From: Muribaculaceae bacterium
GTDB lineage: Bacteria; Bacillota; Clostridia; Lachnospirales; Lachnospiraceae
Direction: 5' to 3'
DNA: 64,000 bases
Assembly (NCBI GenBank): GCA_023666425.1
Contig: JAMPCA010000002.1
Span: 186,001 to 250,000 of the forward strand
The translations under genes and the position numbers were made by a program. Numbering within the stretch: position 1 is the stretch's first letter; each line of letters starts with the position of its first letter. Positions 44,904 through 52,758 of the stretch are shown one piece after another. The notes beneath the pieces were generated by a model that had not been told where the DNA came from, did no database searches, and saw only the letters and a list, made by a program, of their open reading frames with translations.

Positions 44904-45965
44904 CTACGGAAAGCTGGGAACCAGCGGAAGTCCCTCTGTCTCCTCAAAGCCAAACATCAGATTCATGTTCTGTACCGCCTGCCCTGCGGCTCCTTTCACC
45001 AGATTATCCAGCGCGCCCATCATCACCACCCGGTGGGTTCTCTCGTCAACCACAAAATTCACGTCCACAAGATTGCTGTTCTCCACCCATTTCGTCTCCG
45101 GGCAGACGCCGGGAGGAAGCAGACGCACAAAGCGCTCCCCGTCAAAATGCTTTTCATAGGCCGCCCGCAGCTCCCGCTCCGACGGATCGCTGCCATCCGC
45201 CTTTTTTACAAGGCCTGCATACGCCGTCACGAGGATTCCCCGGTTCATCGGCACGAGATGAGGCGTAAAATTCACCGTCAGGCTCCGCCCGGCCGCATAG
45301 CCAAGCTGTTCCTCAATCTCCGGTGTGTGGCGGTGGCTGCACACGCCGTACGCCTTCATGCTCTCGTTCACCTCGCAGAAAAGATTCGGCGTTTTGGCGC
45401 CCCTTCCCGCCCCGGAAGTCCCGGACTTCGCGTCGATGATCAGCGTGTCCACATCCACCAGCCCCTCCTTAACAAGAGGATATGCCGTCAAAATCGAGCA
45501 GGTCGTGTAGCAGCCGGGATTCGCGATGAGCCTCGTCCTGTCTGTCACCTGCTTCCGGTTGATCTCACAGAGCCCGTAAACCGCCTCCGGCAGAAACTGG
45601 GGACTCTTATGCGTGATTCCATACCACTTCTCATAGACCGACACATCCTTGATCCGGTAATCCGCACTCAGATCAATAATCTTTACTTTGCGCAGTAATT
45701 CTTCTGTGAGTACCGATGCGAGATAGCCCTGCGGGGTGGCGGTAAAAATCACATCGACCGCGGATGCCAGCCCGCTTAGATTATCGTCCATGCACTTTGC
45801 ATCGACCAGCGCAAAGAAATTCCGGTAAATGTCTGCATAGTTCTGGTCAATATAGCTCTTTGAGCCGAACCATGCGATTTCCACCTGCGGATGTCCTAAT
45901 AAAATGCGCACCAGCTCCGCCCCCGCATAGCCGGTCGCACCAATAATACCTGCTTTTATCATCAT
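44904..45965 (-). CDS. argC: N-acetyl-gamma-glutamyl-phosphate reductase
   Basis: A 353-residue NADPH-dependent reductase of arginine synthesis. Seen: Rossmann GIIGATGYAGAELVRIL at the start, the active-site Cys in NPGCYTTCSILTAYP near 156, and the HRHTPEIEEQLG and HLVPMNRGILVT segments. The start is the first of two adjacent ATG codons after AAGGA; an upstream in-frame ATG would put the ribosome site inside the gene. First gene of the arg operon, divergent from argG across a region with ARG-box-like sites. Confidence 0.95.
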   Translation of the reverse strand: MMIKAGIIGATGYAGAELVRILLGHPQVEIAWFGSKSYIDQNYADIYRNFFALVDAKCMDDNLSGLASAVDVIFTATPQGYLASVLTEELLRKVKIIDLSADYRIKDVSVYEKWYGITHKSPQFLPEAVYGLCEINRKQVTDRTRLIANPGCYTTCSILTAYPLVKEGLVDVDTLIIDAKSGTSGAGRGAKTPNLFCEVNESMKAYGVCSHRHTPEIEEQLGYAAGRSLTVNFTPHLVPMNRGILVTAYAGLVKKADGSDPSERELRAAYEKHFDGERFVRLLPPGVCPETKWVENSNLVDVNFVVDERTHRVVMMGALDNLVKGAAGQAVQNMNLMFGFEETEGLPLVPSFP

Positions 45966-46003
45966 TATGTATCCTTTCTGCAGCATAAAAAAATCTATAC
46001 TCT

Positions 46004-46032
46004 ACTATATTACTTCTCGCCCCTCCCGTAAA
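46004..46032 (-). promoter_or_regulatory. candidate promoter of the argC operon
   Basis: TTTACG, a 17-base spacer and TATAGT on the minus strand, 39 bases before the argC start. Its -35 box overlaps the leftmost ARG-box-like site. Confidence 0.55.
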
Positions 46033-46089
46033 TAGCAATTATTCACAAATTTATGTATATTTATACAAATTTATGTATATTTTTTCACT
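46030..46089. promoter_or_regulatory. tandem ARG boxes (ArgR/AhrC operator) between argC and argG
   Basis: The 18-mer at 46052-46069 (TATGTATATTTATACAAA) fits every fixed position of the known consensus TNTGNATWWWWATNCANA. A second site at 46072-46089 fits all but two fixed positions and is phased exactly 20 bp from the first. A third at 46030-46047 keeps only the right half and is 22 bp away. The outer sites touch the -35 boxes of argG and argC, so a bound ArgR could repress both. The argR gene is not in the window. Confidence 0.75.
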
Positions 46090-46117
46090 TGCTTTCTAAA
46101 TACAGATATTGTATAGT
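46089..46117 (+). promoter_or_regulatory. sigma-A promoter of argG
   Basis: TTGCTT, a 17-base spacer and TATAGT, 57 bases before the start codon. The -35 box abuts the second ARG-box-like site. Confidence 0.65.
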
Positions 46118-46174
46118 TAATCTGGATTCATGCAAATCATTACAGCAAAATAAAAACAGAAAGGATGCATACAT

Positions 46175-47401
46175 ATGAAAGAAAAAGTTGTACTGGCTTA
46201 CTCCGGCGGTCTGGACACTACCGCCATTATCCCATGGCTCAGGGAAAACTATGATTTCGACGTCATCTGCTGCTGCATCAACTGCGGACAGGGAGAGGAG
46301 CTGGACGGGCTTGAGGAGCGGGCGCGTCTCTCCGGCGCCTCCAGGCTGTATATCGAGGATATCACCGACGAATTCTGCGAGGATTATATCCTGCCCTGCG
46401 TGCAGGCGGGAGCGGTCTATGAGCACAAGTATCTGCTCGGCACCTCCATGGCAAGACCCGGCATTGCCAAAAAGCTTGTGGAGATTGCAAGAAAAGAAGG
46501 AGCCGTCGCCATCTGCCACGGCGCTACTGGAAAAGGAAACGACCAGATTCGCTTTGAGCTTGGCATCAAAGCTTTGGCGCCTGACATTAAGGTCATCGCC
46601 CCGTGGCGGAACGACAAGTGGAATATGGATTCCAGAGAGGCGGAAATCGAATACTGCAAGGCACACGGCATCGACCTTCCCTTCTCCACCGACAGCAGCT
46701 ACAGCCGCGACCGTAACCTCTGGCACATCAGCCATGAGGGACTGGAGCTGGAGGATCCGGCCAGCGAGCCGAACTACGAGCATCTGCTGGTGCTGGGCGT
46801 CTCCCCGGAAAAAGCGCCGGACAAGGGCGAGTATGTGACCATGACCTTTGAGAAGGGCGTTCCCACCAGCGTGAACGGTGAAAAGATGAAGGTATCCGAT
46901 ATCATAAGGAAGTTAAACGAGCTGGGCGGCAGACACGGAATCGGCATCGTGGATATCGTGGAAAACCGCGTAGTGGGTATGAAATCCCGGGGCGTCTACG
47001 AGACGCCGGGCGGAACGATCCTCATGGAAGCCCACGACCAGTTAGAGGAGCTGGTGCTGGACAGAGCTACCATGGAAGTGAAAAAGGATATGGCCAACAA
47101 GCTGGCGCAGGTCGTGTATGAGGGCAAGTGGTTCACCCCGCTTCGGGAAGCCATCCAGGCCTTTGTCACCTCCACGCAGGAGTATGTGACCGGGGAGGTC
47201 AAATTCAAGCTCTACAAGGGCAATATCATAAAGGCCGGCACGACCTCTCCCTATTCTCTGTACAATGAGTCCCTGGCAAGCTTTACCACGGGCGATCTCT
47301 ATGACCACCACGACGCCGAGGGCTTCATCACACTGTTCGGACTCCCCTTAAAGGTTCGCGCCATGAAACTGCAGGAGCTCAATAAGAATAACAGCAAATA
47401 A
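46175..47401 (+). CDS. argG: argininosuccinate synthase
   Basis: A 408-residue enzyme joining citrulline and aspartate with ATP. Seen: the ATP-pyrophosphatase P-loop AYSGGLDTTA at residue 8, YLLGTSMARP near 90, HGATGKGNDQ near 116 (aspartate/citrulline loop), and the SYSRDRNLW segment near 175. It begins after GAAAGGA and ends at a terminator. Single gene divergent from argC; argH is not next to it, unlike in many bacteria. Confidence 0.96.
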   Translation: MKEKVVLAYSGGLDTTAIIPWLRENYDFDVICCCINCGQGEELDGLEERARLSGASRLYIEDITDEFCEDYILPCVQAGAVYEHKYLLGTSMARPGIAKKLVEIARKEGAVAICHGATGKGNDQIRFELGIKALAPDIKVIAPWRNDKWNMDSREAEIEYCKAHGIDLPFSTDSSYSRDRNLWHISHEGLELEDPASEPNYEHLLVLGVSPEKAPDKGEYVTMTFEKGVPTSVNGEKMKVSDIIRKLNELGGRHGIGIVDIVENRVVGMKSRGVYETPGGTILMEAHDQLEELVLDRATMEVKKDMANKLAQVVYEGKWFTPLREAIQAFVTSTQEYVTGEVKFKLYKGNIIKAGTTSPYSLYNESLASFTTGDLYDHHDAEGFITLFGLPLKVRAMKLQELNKNNSK

Positions 47402-47425
47402 CGCATTCCGGACGGTTCATTTCAA

Positions 47426-47462
47426 AGGCTGCCGCTCTCACGAAAAACGTGTGCGGCAGCCT
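47426..47462 (+). terminator. terminator after argG
   Basis: A perfect 10-bp GC-rich stem (AGGCTGCCGC and its complement) with an extra inner 4-bp CACG/CGTG stem, followed by CTGTTTTA. The T run is on the + strand side, so it serves argG; it also lies just past the end of the minus-strand regulator gene. Confidence 0.8.
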
Positions 47463-47467
47463 CTGTT

Positions 47468-47797
47468 TTATTCCCGGTTCCTGTTCTGAATCTGAATCCA
47501 GTACTGCTCTATATGCCGCAGGGGCGGCTTGACGCAGGACTCCCACTCCAGACACAGCGGCATATCCCCGGGATACTTCGCCAGAACCTCCATGGGCTTC
47601 GCATGATACAGCTCGACTAGCGCAAAAAAATTGTCCAGAGTAGGAAAACCGGCTCCCCGCTCCCACTTATAAATTGCCTGCACCGAGCCCACACCGATAT
47701 ACTCCCGCACCTGCTCTGCCGTATATCCGTTCTCCAGCCGCAATCTTCTAAGGTTTCTTCCAGTCTGCTTTGCATCATACTCCGGTCGCCGATTCAT
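47468..47797 (-). CDS. XRE-family helix-turn-helix protein
   Basis: A 109-residue DNA-binding protein. A Cro/CI-type helix-turn-helix spans about 10-65: GRNLRRLRLENGYTAEQVREYIGVGSVQAIYKWERGAGFPTLDNFFAL. The C-terminal 40 residues are short and without a known domain. Start follows AAGGAG. It stands alone; no phage, toxin or mobile genes are adjacent, so it could be a stand-alone regulator of unknown target. Confidence 0.88.
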   Translation of the reverse strand: MNRRPEYDAKQTGRNLRRLRLENGYTAEQVREYIGVGSVQAIYKWERGAGFPTLDNFFALVELYHAKPMEVLAKYPGDMPLCLEWESCVKPPLRHIEQYWIQIQNRNRE

Positions 47798-47903
47798 TTT
47801 TCCACTCCTTGTATCTCATGTGTCTGTAATGTGATAAATTGATGTGCTTATGATACAAGGATAACACAAAACTTACGTTCTGTCACTGAACTTATAGTTT
47901 AAT

Positions 47904-49370
47904 TTATTTACTTTTTTGTTCACTGCTCTTTAGGCTCATCCAGTATACATGTCCTCCCGACATGCACAGCCCCAGTTTCTCCTGCAGCAGGACAGAATCT
48001 GTACTCCCAATGGCAATCTGTCCGTAGGGAGTCATTTTCTGCCGGATGAACCAGTTGCACAGATAAGTCTCGAGAGCGGCCGCCACCTTCCTCCTGCGAA
48101 AACGGGGAAGCACATAGAGCATCCCCATGCTCCCCTCCCCGTGCACGCCGATAAAGCCCGCCAGCTCTCCCTGCATACGGGCTCCGTACATCATGCCCTT
48201 TTCGATTCTCTTTCGCAGATACTCCGGTTTCCCGACCGTACAGCACTGCTCTACAAGAGGAAACTCCTCCAGCGTCAGCGCGAAAATCTCTATGCCGTTT
48301 GCAGACGGCTGCCCGTCCGCTCTGTAAAGCCCGGTGATCGGGAGCTGCTCCTTTTTCGTGTACACACAGGTAAGACACTCCATGTCTGCACAATATCCCA
48401 TCTGTGCAAGCGCCGGAACAGATTCCGGCTGGTGGAGCACGATCACGTTTGCGTCATGTCCGCACAGTTCCTGCAGCCGGGGCAGCAGGGCACTGTCTCT
48501 GCCATGGCTGCGCGGCTCTTCCAGACAGGTGTGAAAAAAAATATGGCTCTCCTTATCCTCCAGTAAAATCTCTTTCCCCTGCCGTGCCACAAGCTTCGCC
48601 CGCCCGCGGCGGATCAGCTCGATCATATCCATGTGGTGGAGTTTATCGGAAAGCAGACATGCCTCGCAGGTCTCCAGCGCCTGGTAAACGGCATACAGAT
48701 CCGGCCTGCGCTCTGCCGTGCGCGCCTTTGCCTGCTCCTTTCTCCAAACGTCGATTTCTCTCTGGTTTCCGGAGAGAAGCACAGAGGGCACACGCTTTCC
48801 ACGCCACTCTTCCGGGCGGGAATACTGGGGATACTCCAGGAGATTCCCATAAAAGGACTCCGTTTTTGCAGAGTCTTCATTGTGGAGCACTAAGGGCACG
48901 AGTCTTGCCACCGCATCCACGATGACCATGGCGGCCAGCTCGCCTCCCGTGAGCACATAATCCCCGATGGATATGTAATCCGTCGCGATCTCCTCCAGCA
49001 CCCGCTCGTCCACCCCCTCATAATGGCCGCAGAGCAATACCAGCTCATCACTTTCCGCCAGCTCCTCCGCCACGCTCTGGGTGAACGGCCGGCCCTGCGG
49101 AGTCACATAAATGACCCTGCTTTTATGCTCCGCCGGAATCCGCTGCCGCACGCTGCAAAAAGCGTCATACACCGGCTGCGCCTGCATGAGCATCCCCGCT
49201 CCGCCCCCATAGGTGTAATCGTCCACCCGCCCGTGCTTATTCTCAGTGAAATCCCGGATATTCACCGTATGCACCGCGATTTTATTCTGTTGTATTGCCC
49301 GTCCGGTGATGCTGGTATGTAAACCGGACTCCACCATCTCCGGAAAAAGTGTCAGAATATAAAAATCCAT
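47904..49370 (-). CDS. trmD: TrmD tRNA methyltransferase fused to a GNAT-like domain
   Basis: A 488-residue protein, twice the normal TrmD length of about 230-245. Residues 1-232 are a complete TrmD, which makes m1G37 in t[23 protein letters not shown] near 114 and [13 protein letters not shown] near 134 (SAM-binding knot), [11 protein letters not shown] near 163 with the catalytic Asp. Residues about 240-488 are an acetyltransferase-like half with [21 protein letters not shown] near 413-432, which resembles the acetyl-CoA motif except that Lys replaces the first Gly. The reading frame is continuous. It follows rimM by two bases in the ylxM-ffh-rpsP-khpA-rimM-trmD run, where TrmD is expected. 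Confidence 0.9.
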   Translation of the reverse strand: MDFYILTLFPEMVESGLHTSITGRAIQQNKIAVHTVNIRDFTENKHGRVDDYTYGGGAGMLMQAQPVYDAFCSVRQRIPAEHKSRVIYVTPQGRPFTQSVAEELAESDELVLLCGHYEGVDERVLEEIATDYISIGDYVLTGGELAAMVIVDAVARLVPLVLHNEDSAKTESFYGNLLEYPQYSRPEEWRGKRVPSVLLSGNQREIDVWRKEQAKARTAERRPDLYAVYQALETCEACLLSDKLHHMDMIELIRRGRAKLVARQGKEILLEDKESHIFFHTCLEEPRSHGRDSALLPRLQELCGHDANVIVLHQPESVPALAQMGYCADMECLTCVYTKKEQLPITGLYRADGQPSANGIEIFALTLEEFPLVEQCCTVGKPEYLRKRIEKGMMYGARMQGELAGFIGVHGEGSMGMLYVLPRFRRRKVAAALETYLCNWFIRQKMTPYGQIAIGSTDSVLLQEKLGLCMSGGHVYWMSLKSSEQKSK

Positions 49371-49372
49371 GT

Positions 49373-49882
49373 TTAGTCTCTAAGCCCCGGAAGCAGATGC
49401 ACGGTCATCCGTCCGCCCGCAATGTCCACCGAGCATACACAGTCCCGGATGGCGGGCACGAGCAGATCCTGCGCTCCCTCCCTGGAAATCACATACACAT
49501 CATTGGCTCCGGTCTGCAGCACATCCGCGATAACGCCAAGCTCCTCTCCCTCGTCCGACGTGACAGAAAGGCCGATCAGATCCGCAATAAAATACTCATC
49601 CTTTTTCAGCTTTACCGCCTGCTTCCTGCTTATCAAAAGCTTCGCCTGCCGGAGCTTTTCCGCCTCATCCCGGTCGTCAGTCCCCTCCAGTTTCAGTATC
49701 ACCATATTCTTAAAAAATTTTACGGAGGTAATCGTAACCTCCCTTGGATTTTTCCCATCGTCCAGGAGCACTGTTTTAAGCTCTTTATACCGCGCCGGAT
49801 CGTCGGTGGTGGGATATACCTTCACCTCGCCGCGAACGCCGTGGGGCGAGGTGACCACTCCAACCTGAAGTAAATCTTCCAT
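49373..49882 (-). CDS. rimM: ribosome maturation factor RimM
   Basis: A 169-residue 16S rRNA-processing factor that binds ribosomal protein S19. Seen: the N-terminal RimM barrel [24 protein letters not shown] and the C-terminal PRC-barrel ([26 protein letters not shown]). The ATG at 49882 follows GGGGAG; the frame continues upstream but without family match. It lies between khpA and trmD, the classical order. Confidence 0.95.
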   Translation of the reverse strand: MEDLLQVGVVTSPHGVRGEVKVYPTTDDPARYKELKTVLLDDGKNPREVTITSVKFFKNMVILKLEGTDDRDEAEKLRQAKLLISRKQAVKLKKDEYFIADLIGLSVTSDEGEELGVIADVLQTGANDVYVISREGAQDLLVPAIRDCVCSVDIAGGRMTVHLLPGLRD

Positions 49883-49919
49883 ACTGTCTCCCCGTTTAAA
49901 AAAGGAGCTTAGAGAAACT

Positions 49920-50159
49920 CTATGCTCCTTCGTTTGAAATCTCCACAATAACCTTTTTGTCCTCCCGGGACGCAGCTGCCTTGACTACGGAACGAATGGC
50001 CTTTGCGATCCGCCCCTGCTTGCCAATCACCTTACCCATGTCGGACTGTGCAACATGCAATTCCAAAACGATTGCCTTCTCGCTCTCCGTCTCGGTCACA
50101 AGAACAGACTCCGGCTGATCCACGAGGGCTTTTGCAATTACTTCGACTAATTCTTTCAT
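49920..50159 (-). CDS. khpA: KH-domain RNA-binding protein KhpA
   Basis: A 79-residue single KH domain (YlqC/KhpA). The GxxG RNA-binding loop is seen in MGKVIGKQGRIAKAIRSVVKA near residue 42. KhpA forms a complex with KhpB and binds many RNAs, affecting cell division in some Firmicutes. It lies 42 bases after rpsP and 37 before rimM. Confidence 0.93.
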   Translation of the reverse strand: MKELVEVIAKALVDQPESVLVTETESEKAIVLELHVAQSDMGKVIGKQGRIAKAIRSVVKAAASREDKKVIVEISNEGA

Positions 50160-50201
50160 TGACGCTCACCTCTTATCCTGTAATGCCCTCTACGGACAAC
50201 T

Positions 50202-50447
50202 CTATTTCTCGATGCCGGATGCCTTGAAAATTCTTGCAACTGTCTCGGTCGGCTGCGCGCCGTCTGAGAGCCACTTCTTTGCCTTCTCTGCGTCTACATG
50301 GTACTCGCTGGGATCCTTCGTCGGATCGTAGGTGCCGATCTCCTCGATAAATCTTCCGTCTCTCGGAGAGCGGGAATCCGCCACTACGATTCTATAAAAC
50401 GGAGCCTTCTTCTGTCCCATTCTTCTTAATCTGATCTTTACTGCCAT
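50202..50447 (-). CDS. rpsP: 30S ribosomal protein S16
   Basis: An 81-residue S16 with the standard start [40 protein letters not shown] pattern (residues 3-42). Needed for 30S assembly. Starts after AAGGAGG; 61 bases after ffh. Confidence 0.97.
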   Translation of the reverse strand: MAVKIRLRRMGQKKAPFYRIVVADSRSPRDGRFIEEIGTYDPTKDPSEYHVDAEKAKKWLSDGAQPTETVARIFKASGIEK

Positions 50448-50508
50448 TTCTTTTCCTCCTTAAATAAAATGTATATAACAAAAGCCATCGCTGGCTGCTG
50501 CTAACTGC

Positions 50509-51867
50509 CTAAAAGGGAAATCCCTTAAACATACCGCCCATGCGTTTTCCTTTCCTGCCGCCCATGCCGGGCATCTGCTTCATAAGCTTCTTCGTCTGCT
50601 CAAACTGTTTCACCAGACGGTTGACCTCCGCAATCTCCACGCCCGCGCCCCGCGCAATCCTGTTCTTGCGGCTCGGATTCAGGAGATTCGGGTTTTGCCT
50701 CTCCTGCGGCGTCATGGAATAGATGATGGCCTCAATCCTCGCCATATTCTTTTCCGCCTCGTCCGTATCAAGCTCCGGCATCTTCATATTCATGCCCATT
50801 CCCGGCATCATGCTCATAAGACTGGAAAGCCCGCCCATCTTTTTCATCTGGCTCATGGATTCCAAATACATGTCAAAGTCGAACTCGCTCTTTCGCATCT
50901 TCTGCTCGAGCTGCCTCGCCTTCTCCTCGTCTATGTTCTCCTGCGCCTTCTCGATCATCGTCAGCACATCGCCCATCCCAAGAATCCGGGATGCCATGCG
51001 GTCCGGGAAAAACTGCTCCAGATCCGAGAGCTTTTCTCCCATGCCTGCATACAGAATCGGCTTGCCGGTGACCGCCCGGATCGAGAGCGCAGCTCCGCCT
51101 CTGGTGTCGCCGTCCAGCTTCGTCAGAATGACCCCGTCGATGCCGATCTTCTCATCGAAGGCGGAGGCAACATTCACCGCATCCTGCCCGGTCATGGAGT
51201 CTACCACCAGAATCGTCTGAAATACATGCACCGCATCCTTGATGCGCGCCAGCTCCTCCATCATATCTTCATCTACATGGAGCCGTCCGGCGGTATCAAT
51301 CATCAAAACATTGCACTCCGTCTTTTTCGCGTGGGCAAGAGCAGCCCTTGCAATGTCCTCCGGCTTACTGGTATCGCCCATGGCAAACACCTCGACGCCC
51401 TGCTTTTCGCCGTTGATCTGCAGCTGTTCGATCGCTGCCGGACGGTAAACGTCGCAGGCGGCAAGCAATGTCTTTTTGCCCTTCGATTTCAGCTTGCCTG
51501 CAAGCTTCGCCGTAGTGGTGGTCTTACCCGCACCCTGCAGCCCCACCATCATAATGACGGTCAGCTCCCTGCCCGGACAAAAGGCAAGCTCCGTGGTCTC
51601 CTGCCCCATGAGTCTTATCATCTCCTCATGGACGATCTTGATCACCATCTGCCCCGGATTCAGCCCGTTCATCACGTCCTGTCCGACGGCGCGCTCCTGC
51701 ACATCCTTAACGAACTGCTTTACGACGCGGAAATTCACATCCGCCTCTAAAAGCGCCATCCTGACCTCTTTTAAGGCGGTCTTCACATCTGCTTCCGTCA
51801 GACGACCCTTGCTGCGCAGATTCTTAAATACATTCTGCAATTTTTCGGAAAGACTGTCAAATGCCAT
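50509..51867 (-). CDS. ffh: signal recognition particle GTPase Ffh
   Basis: A 452-residue SRP54 homologue. N domain (1-90), G domain with GLQGAGKTTTTAKLA near 107, DVYRPAAIEQL, DTAGRLHVDEDMM and TKLDGDTRGGAALS, then a Met-rich M domain (about 300-452) ending MPGMGGRKGKRMGGM. It binds signal sequences and 4.5S RNA and delivers ribosomes to FtsY. Its ATG overlaps the ylxM stop by one base. Confidence 0.97.
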   Translation of the reverse strand: MAFDSLSEKLQNVFKNLRSKGRLTEADVKTALKEVRMALLEADVNFRVVKQFVKDVQERAVGQDVMNGLNPGQMVIKIVHEEMIRLMGQETTELAFCPGRELTVIMMVGLQGAGKTTTTAKLAGKLKSKGKKTLLAACDVYRPAAIEQLQINGEKQGVEVFAMGDTSKPEDIARAALAHAKKTECNVLMIDTAGRLHVDEDMMEELARIKDAVHVFQTILVVDSMTGQDAVNVASAFDEKIGIDGVILTKLDGDTRGGAALSIRAVTGKPILYAGMGEKLSDLEQFFPDRMASRILGMGDVLTMIEKAQENIDEEKARQLEQKMRKSEFDFDMYLESMSQMKKMGGLSSLMSMMPGMGMNMKMPELDTDEAEKNMARIEAIIYSMTPQERQNPNLLNPSRKNRIARGAGVEIAEVNRLVKQFEQTKKLMKQMPGMGGRKGKRMGGMFKGFPF

Positions 51868-52211
51868 TATAATTCCTCACAAATACGGTCGGACAGCGCA
51901 ACAATCTGTCCAATCAGCGCTCTGTCCCCCGTGTCTAAAAAATCTGCGGAGAGCGCGCGGATTCTCGCAACGTCGCCCCGCACGGACAAAAAGCGCTCGA
52001 CCAGATGCAGCTTTGCCTCGTAATCCTCAAGCTTCCGGTTACAACGCCGGATCAGATCGCTGACGCCCTGCCTGCTGATGCTCCTCTCCTCTGCGATCTC
52101 GCTCAGGGAAAAGTCGTTAAAAACAAAGTCCTCATAGACCTGACGCTGATGCCCGTTCAAAAGTTCGCCGTAAAAATCATATAAATATGCCTGCCTGAGC
52201 TTCTCATCCAC
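51867..52211 (-). CDS. ylxM: YlxM/p13-like helix-turn-helix protein
   Basis: A 114-residue protein of the UPF0122/YlxM family, which accompanies ffh in Firmicutes and affects SRP function in some species. Seen: [45 protein letters not shown], a sigma-70 region 4-like helix-turn-helix (about residues 10-55). No ATG is available; GTG at 52211 has an AGGG eight bases before it. Longer frames upstream enter a terminator region. It is directly coupled to ffh (TAATG). Confidence 0.88.
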   Translation of the reverse strand: MDEKLRQAYLYDFYGELLNGHQRQVYEDFVFNDFSLSEIAEERSISRQGVSDLIRRCNRKLEDYEAKLHLVERFLSVRGDVARIRALSADFLDTGDRALIGQIVALSDRICEEL

Positions 52212-52289
52212 CTCTATCACCCTGGATAGGTTACCACAGAAGGAGGCTGCTGTCAAGTATTTTTCCTTTACAATTAAATTTGGACATAT

Positions 52290-52317
52290 AAAACGGCCGG
52301 TATACACCGGCCGTTTT
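52290..52317 (-). terminator. terminator after the DUF1540 gene
   Basis: A perfect 12-bp stem (AAAACGGCCGGT and its complement) with a 4-base loop, 13 bases past the DUF1540 stop; it ends in a T run on the minus strand. It also separates that gene from ylxM-ffh. Confidence 0.88.
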
Positions 52318-52330
52318 GATTTAGACGTAT

Positions 52331-52648
52331 TTAGCAGTAGCACTGGAAGCTTCCGCACTCTGTGCTTCTGCTGGAATCCGCATGACCACCGGAAATGCCG
52401 ATGTGAGCGGCAGAGCAGGTTCTGTTCTCATTGAACCGGCAGTCGCAGGCCTCGCAGGCCACCTGCGTGTCCTTCTCCGCCTCGCCCATGCTGTTTGCCC
52501 CACAGCTGCAGCCCTTCCTTGCATAGCTTCCACAGCATGTCTCCGACGGGGTCTTTGCCTTTGCCCCCTCCACATGAATGTCTCTTCTCCTGCAACTGTT
52601 GTCATCGTTGTAGGTACAGTTTACCACATTACAATCCAATACCGTCAT
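52331..52648 (-). CDS. Cys-rich DUF1540 protein, probably made in the forespore
   Basis: A 105-residue protein with 14 cysteines (6, 11, 19, 38, 39, 47, 49, 65, 68, 70, 78, 98, 103, 105), in two DUF1540 repeats (about 4-48 and 63-105), each of the form C-x-Y/F-N-x-N-x-x-C-x-A/R-x-x-I-x-V/I-x-G. No signal peptide or membrane helix. The Cys pattern suggests metal binding or disulfide cross-links; the family has no firm function. The promoter upstream matches sigma-G, so it is likely a late forespore product. It is a single gene, with a terminator after it. Confidence 0.85.
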   Translation of the reverse strand: MTVLDCNVVNCTYNDDNSCRRRDIHVEGAKAKTPSETCCGSYARKGCSCGANSMGEAEKDTQVACEACDCRFNENRTCSAAHIGISGGHADSSRSTECGSFQCYC

Positions 52649-52715
52649 CGCTTACCTCCTAGTGTTCCTTATCCGTATTCGCAGCCCTGACCTTTTACAA
52701 AATGTCTGCAACACT

Positions 52716-52745
52716 TAGTATGCGGTTTTTTGTGATGACTATTCA
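52716..52745 (-). promoter_or_regulatory. sigma-G (forespore) type promoter
   Basis: On the minus strand TGAATA, a 17-base spacer and CATACTA, 68 bases before the DUF1540 start. Both boxes equal the known sigma-G consensus (sigma-F is similar). No good sigma-A motif was found in this gap. Confidence 0.7.
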
Positions 52746-52758
52746 CGGTTTGTAATGG

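Noticed and set aside
44298-45698. 466-codon + strand frame opposite argB, GNAT and argC
   Set aside because: It spans three real genes on the other strand, is rich in His, Arg and Leu as shadow frames are, and matches no family.
47468-47797. Prophage repressor or antitoxin
   Set aside because: It is a single HTH gene with no toxin, integrase or phage gene beside it.
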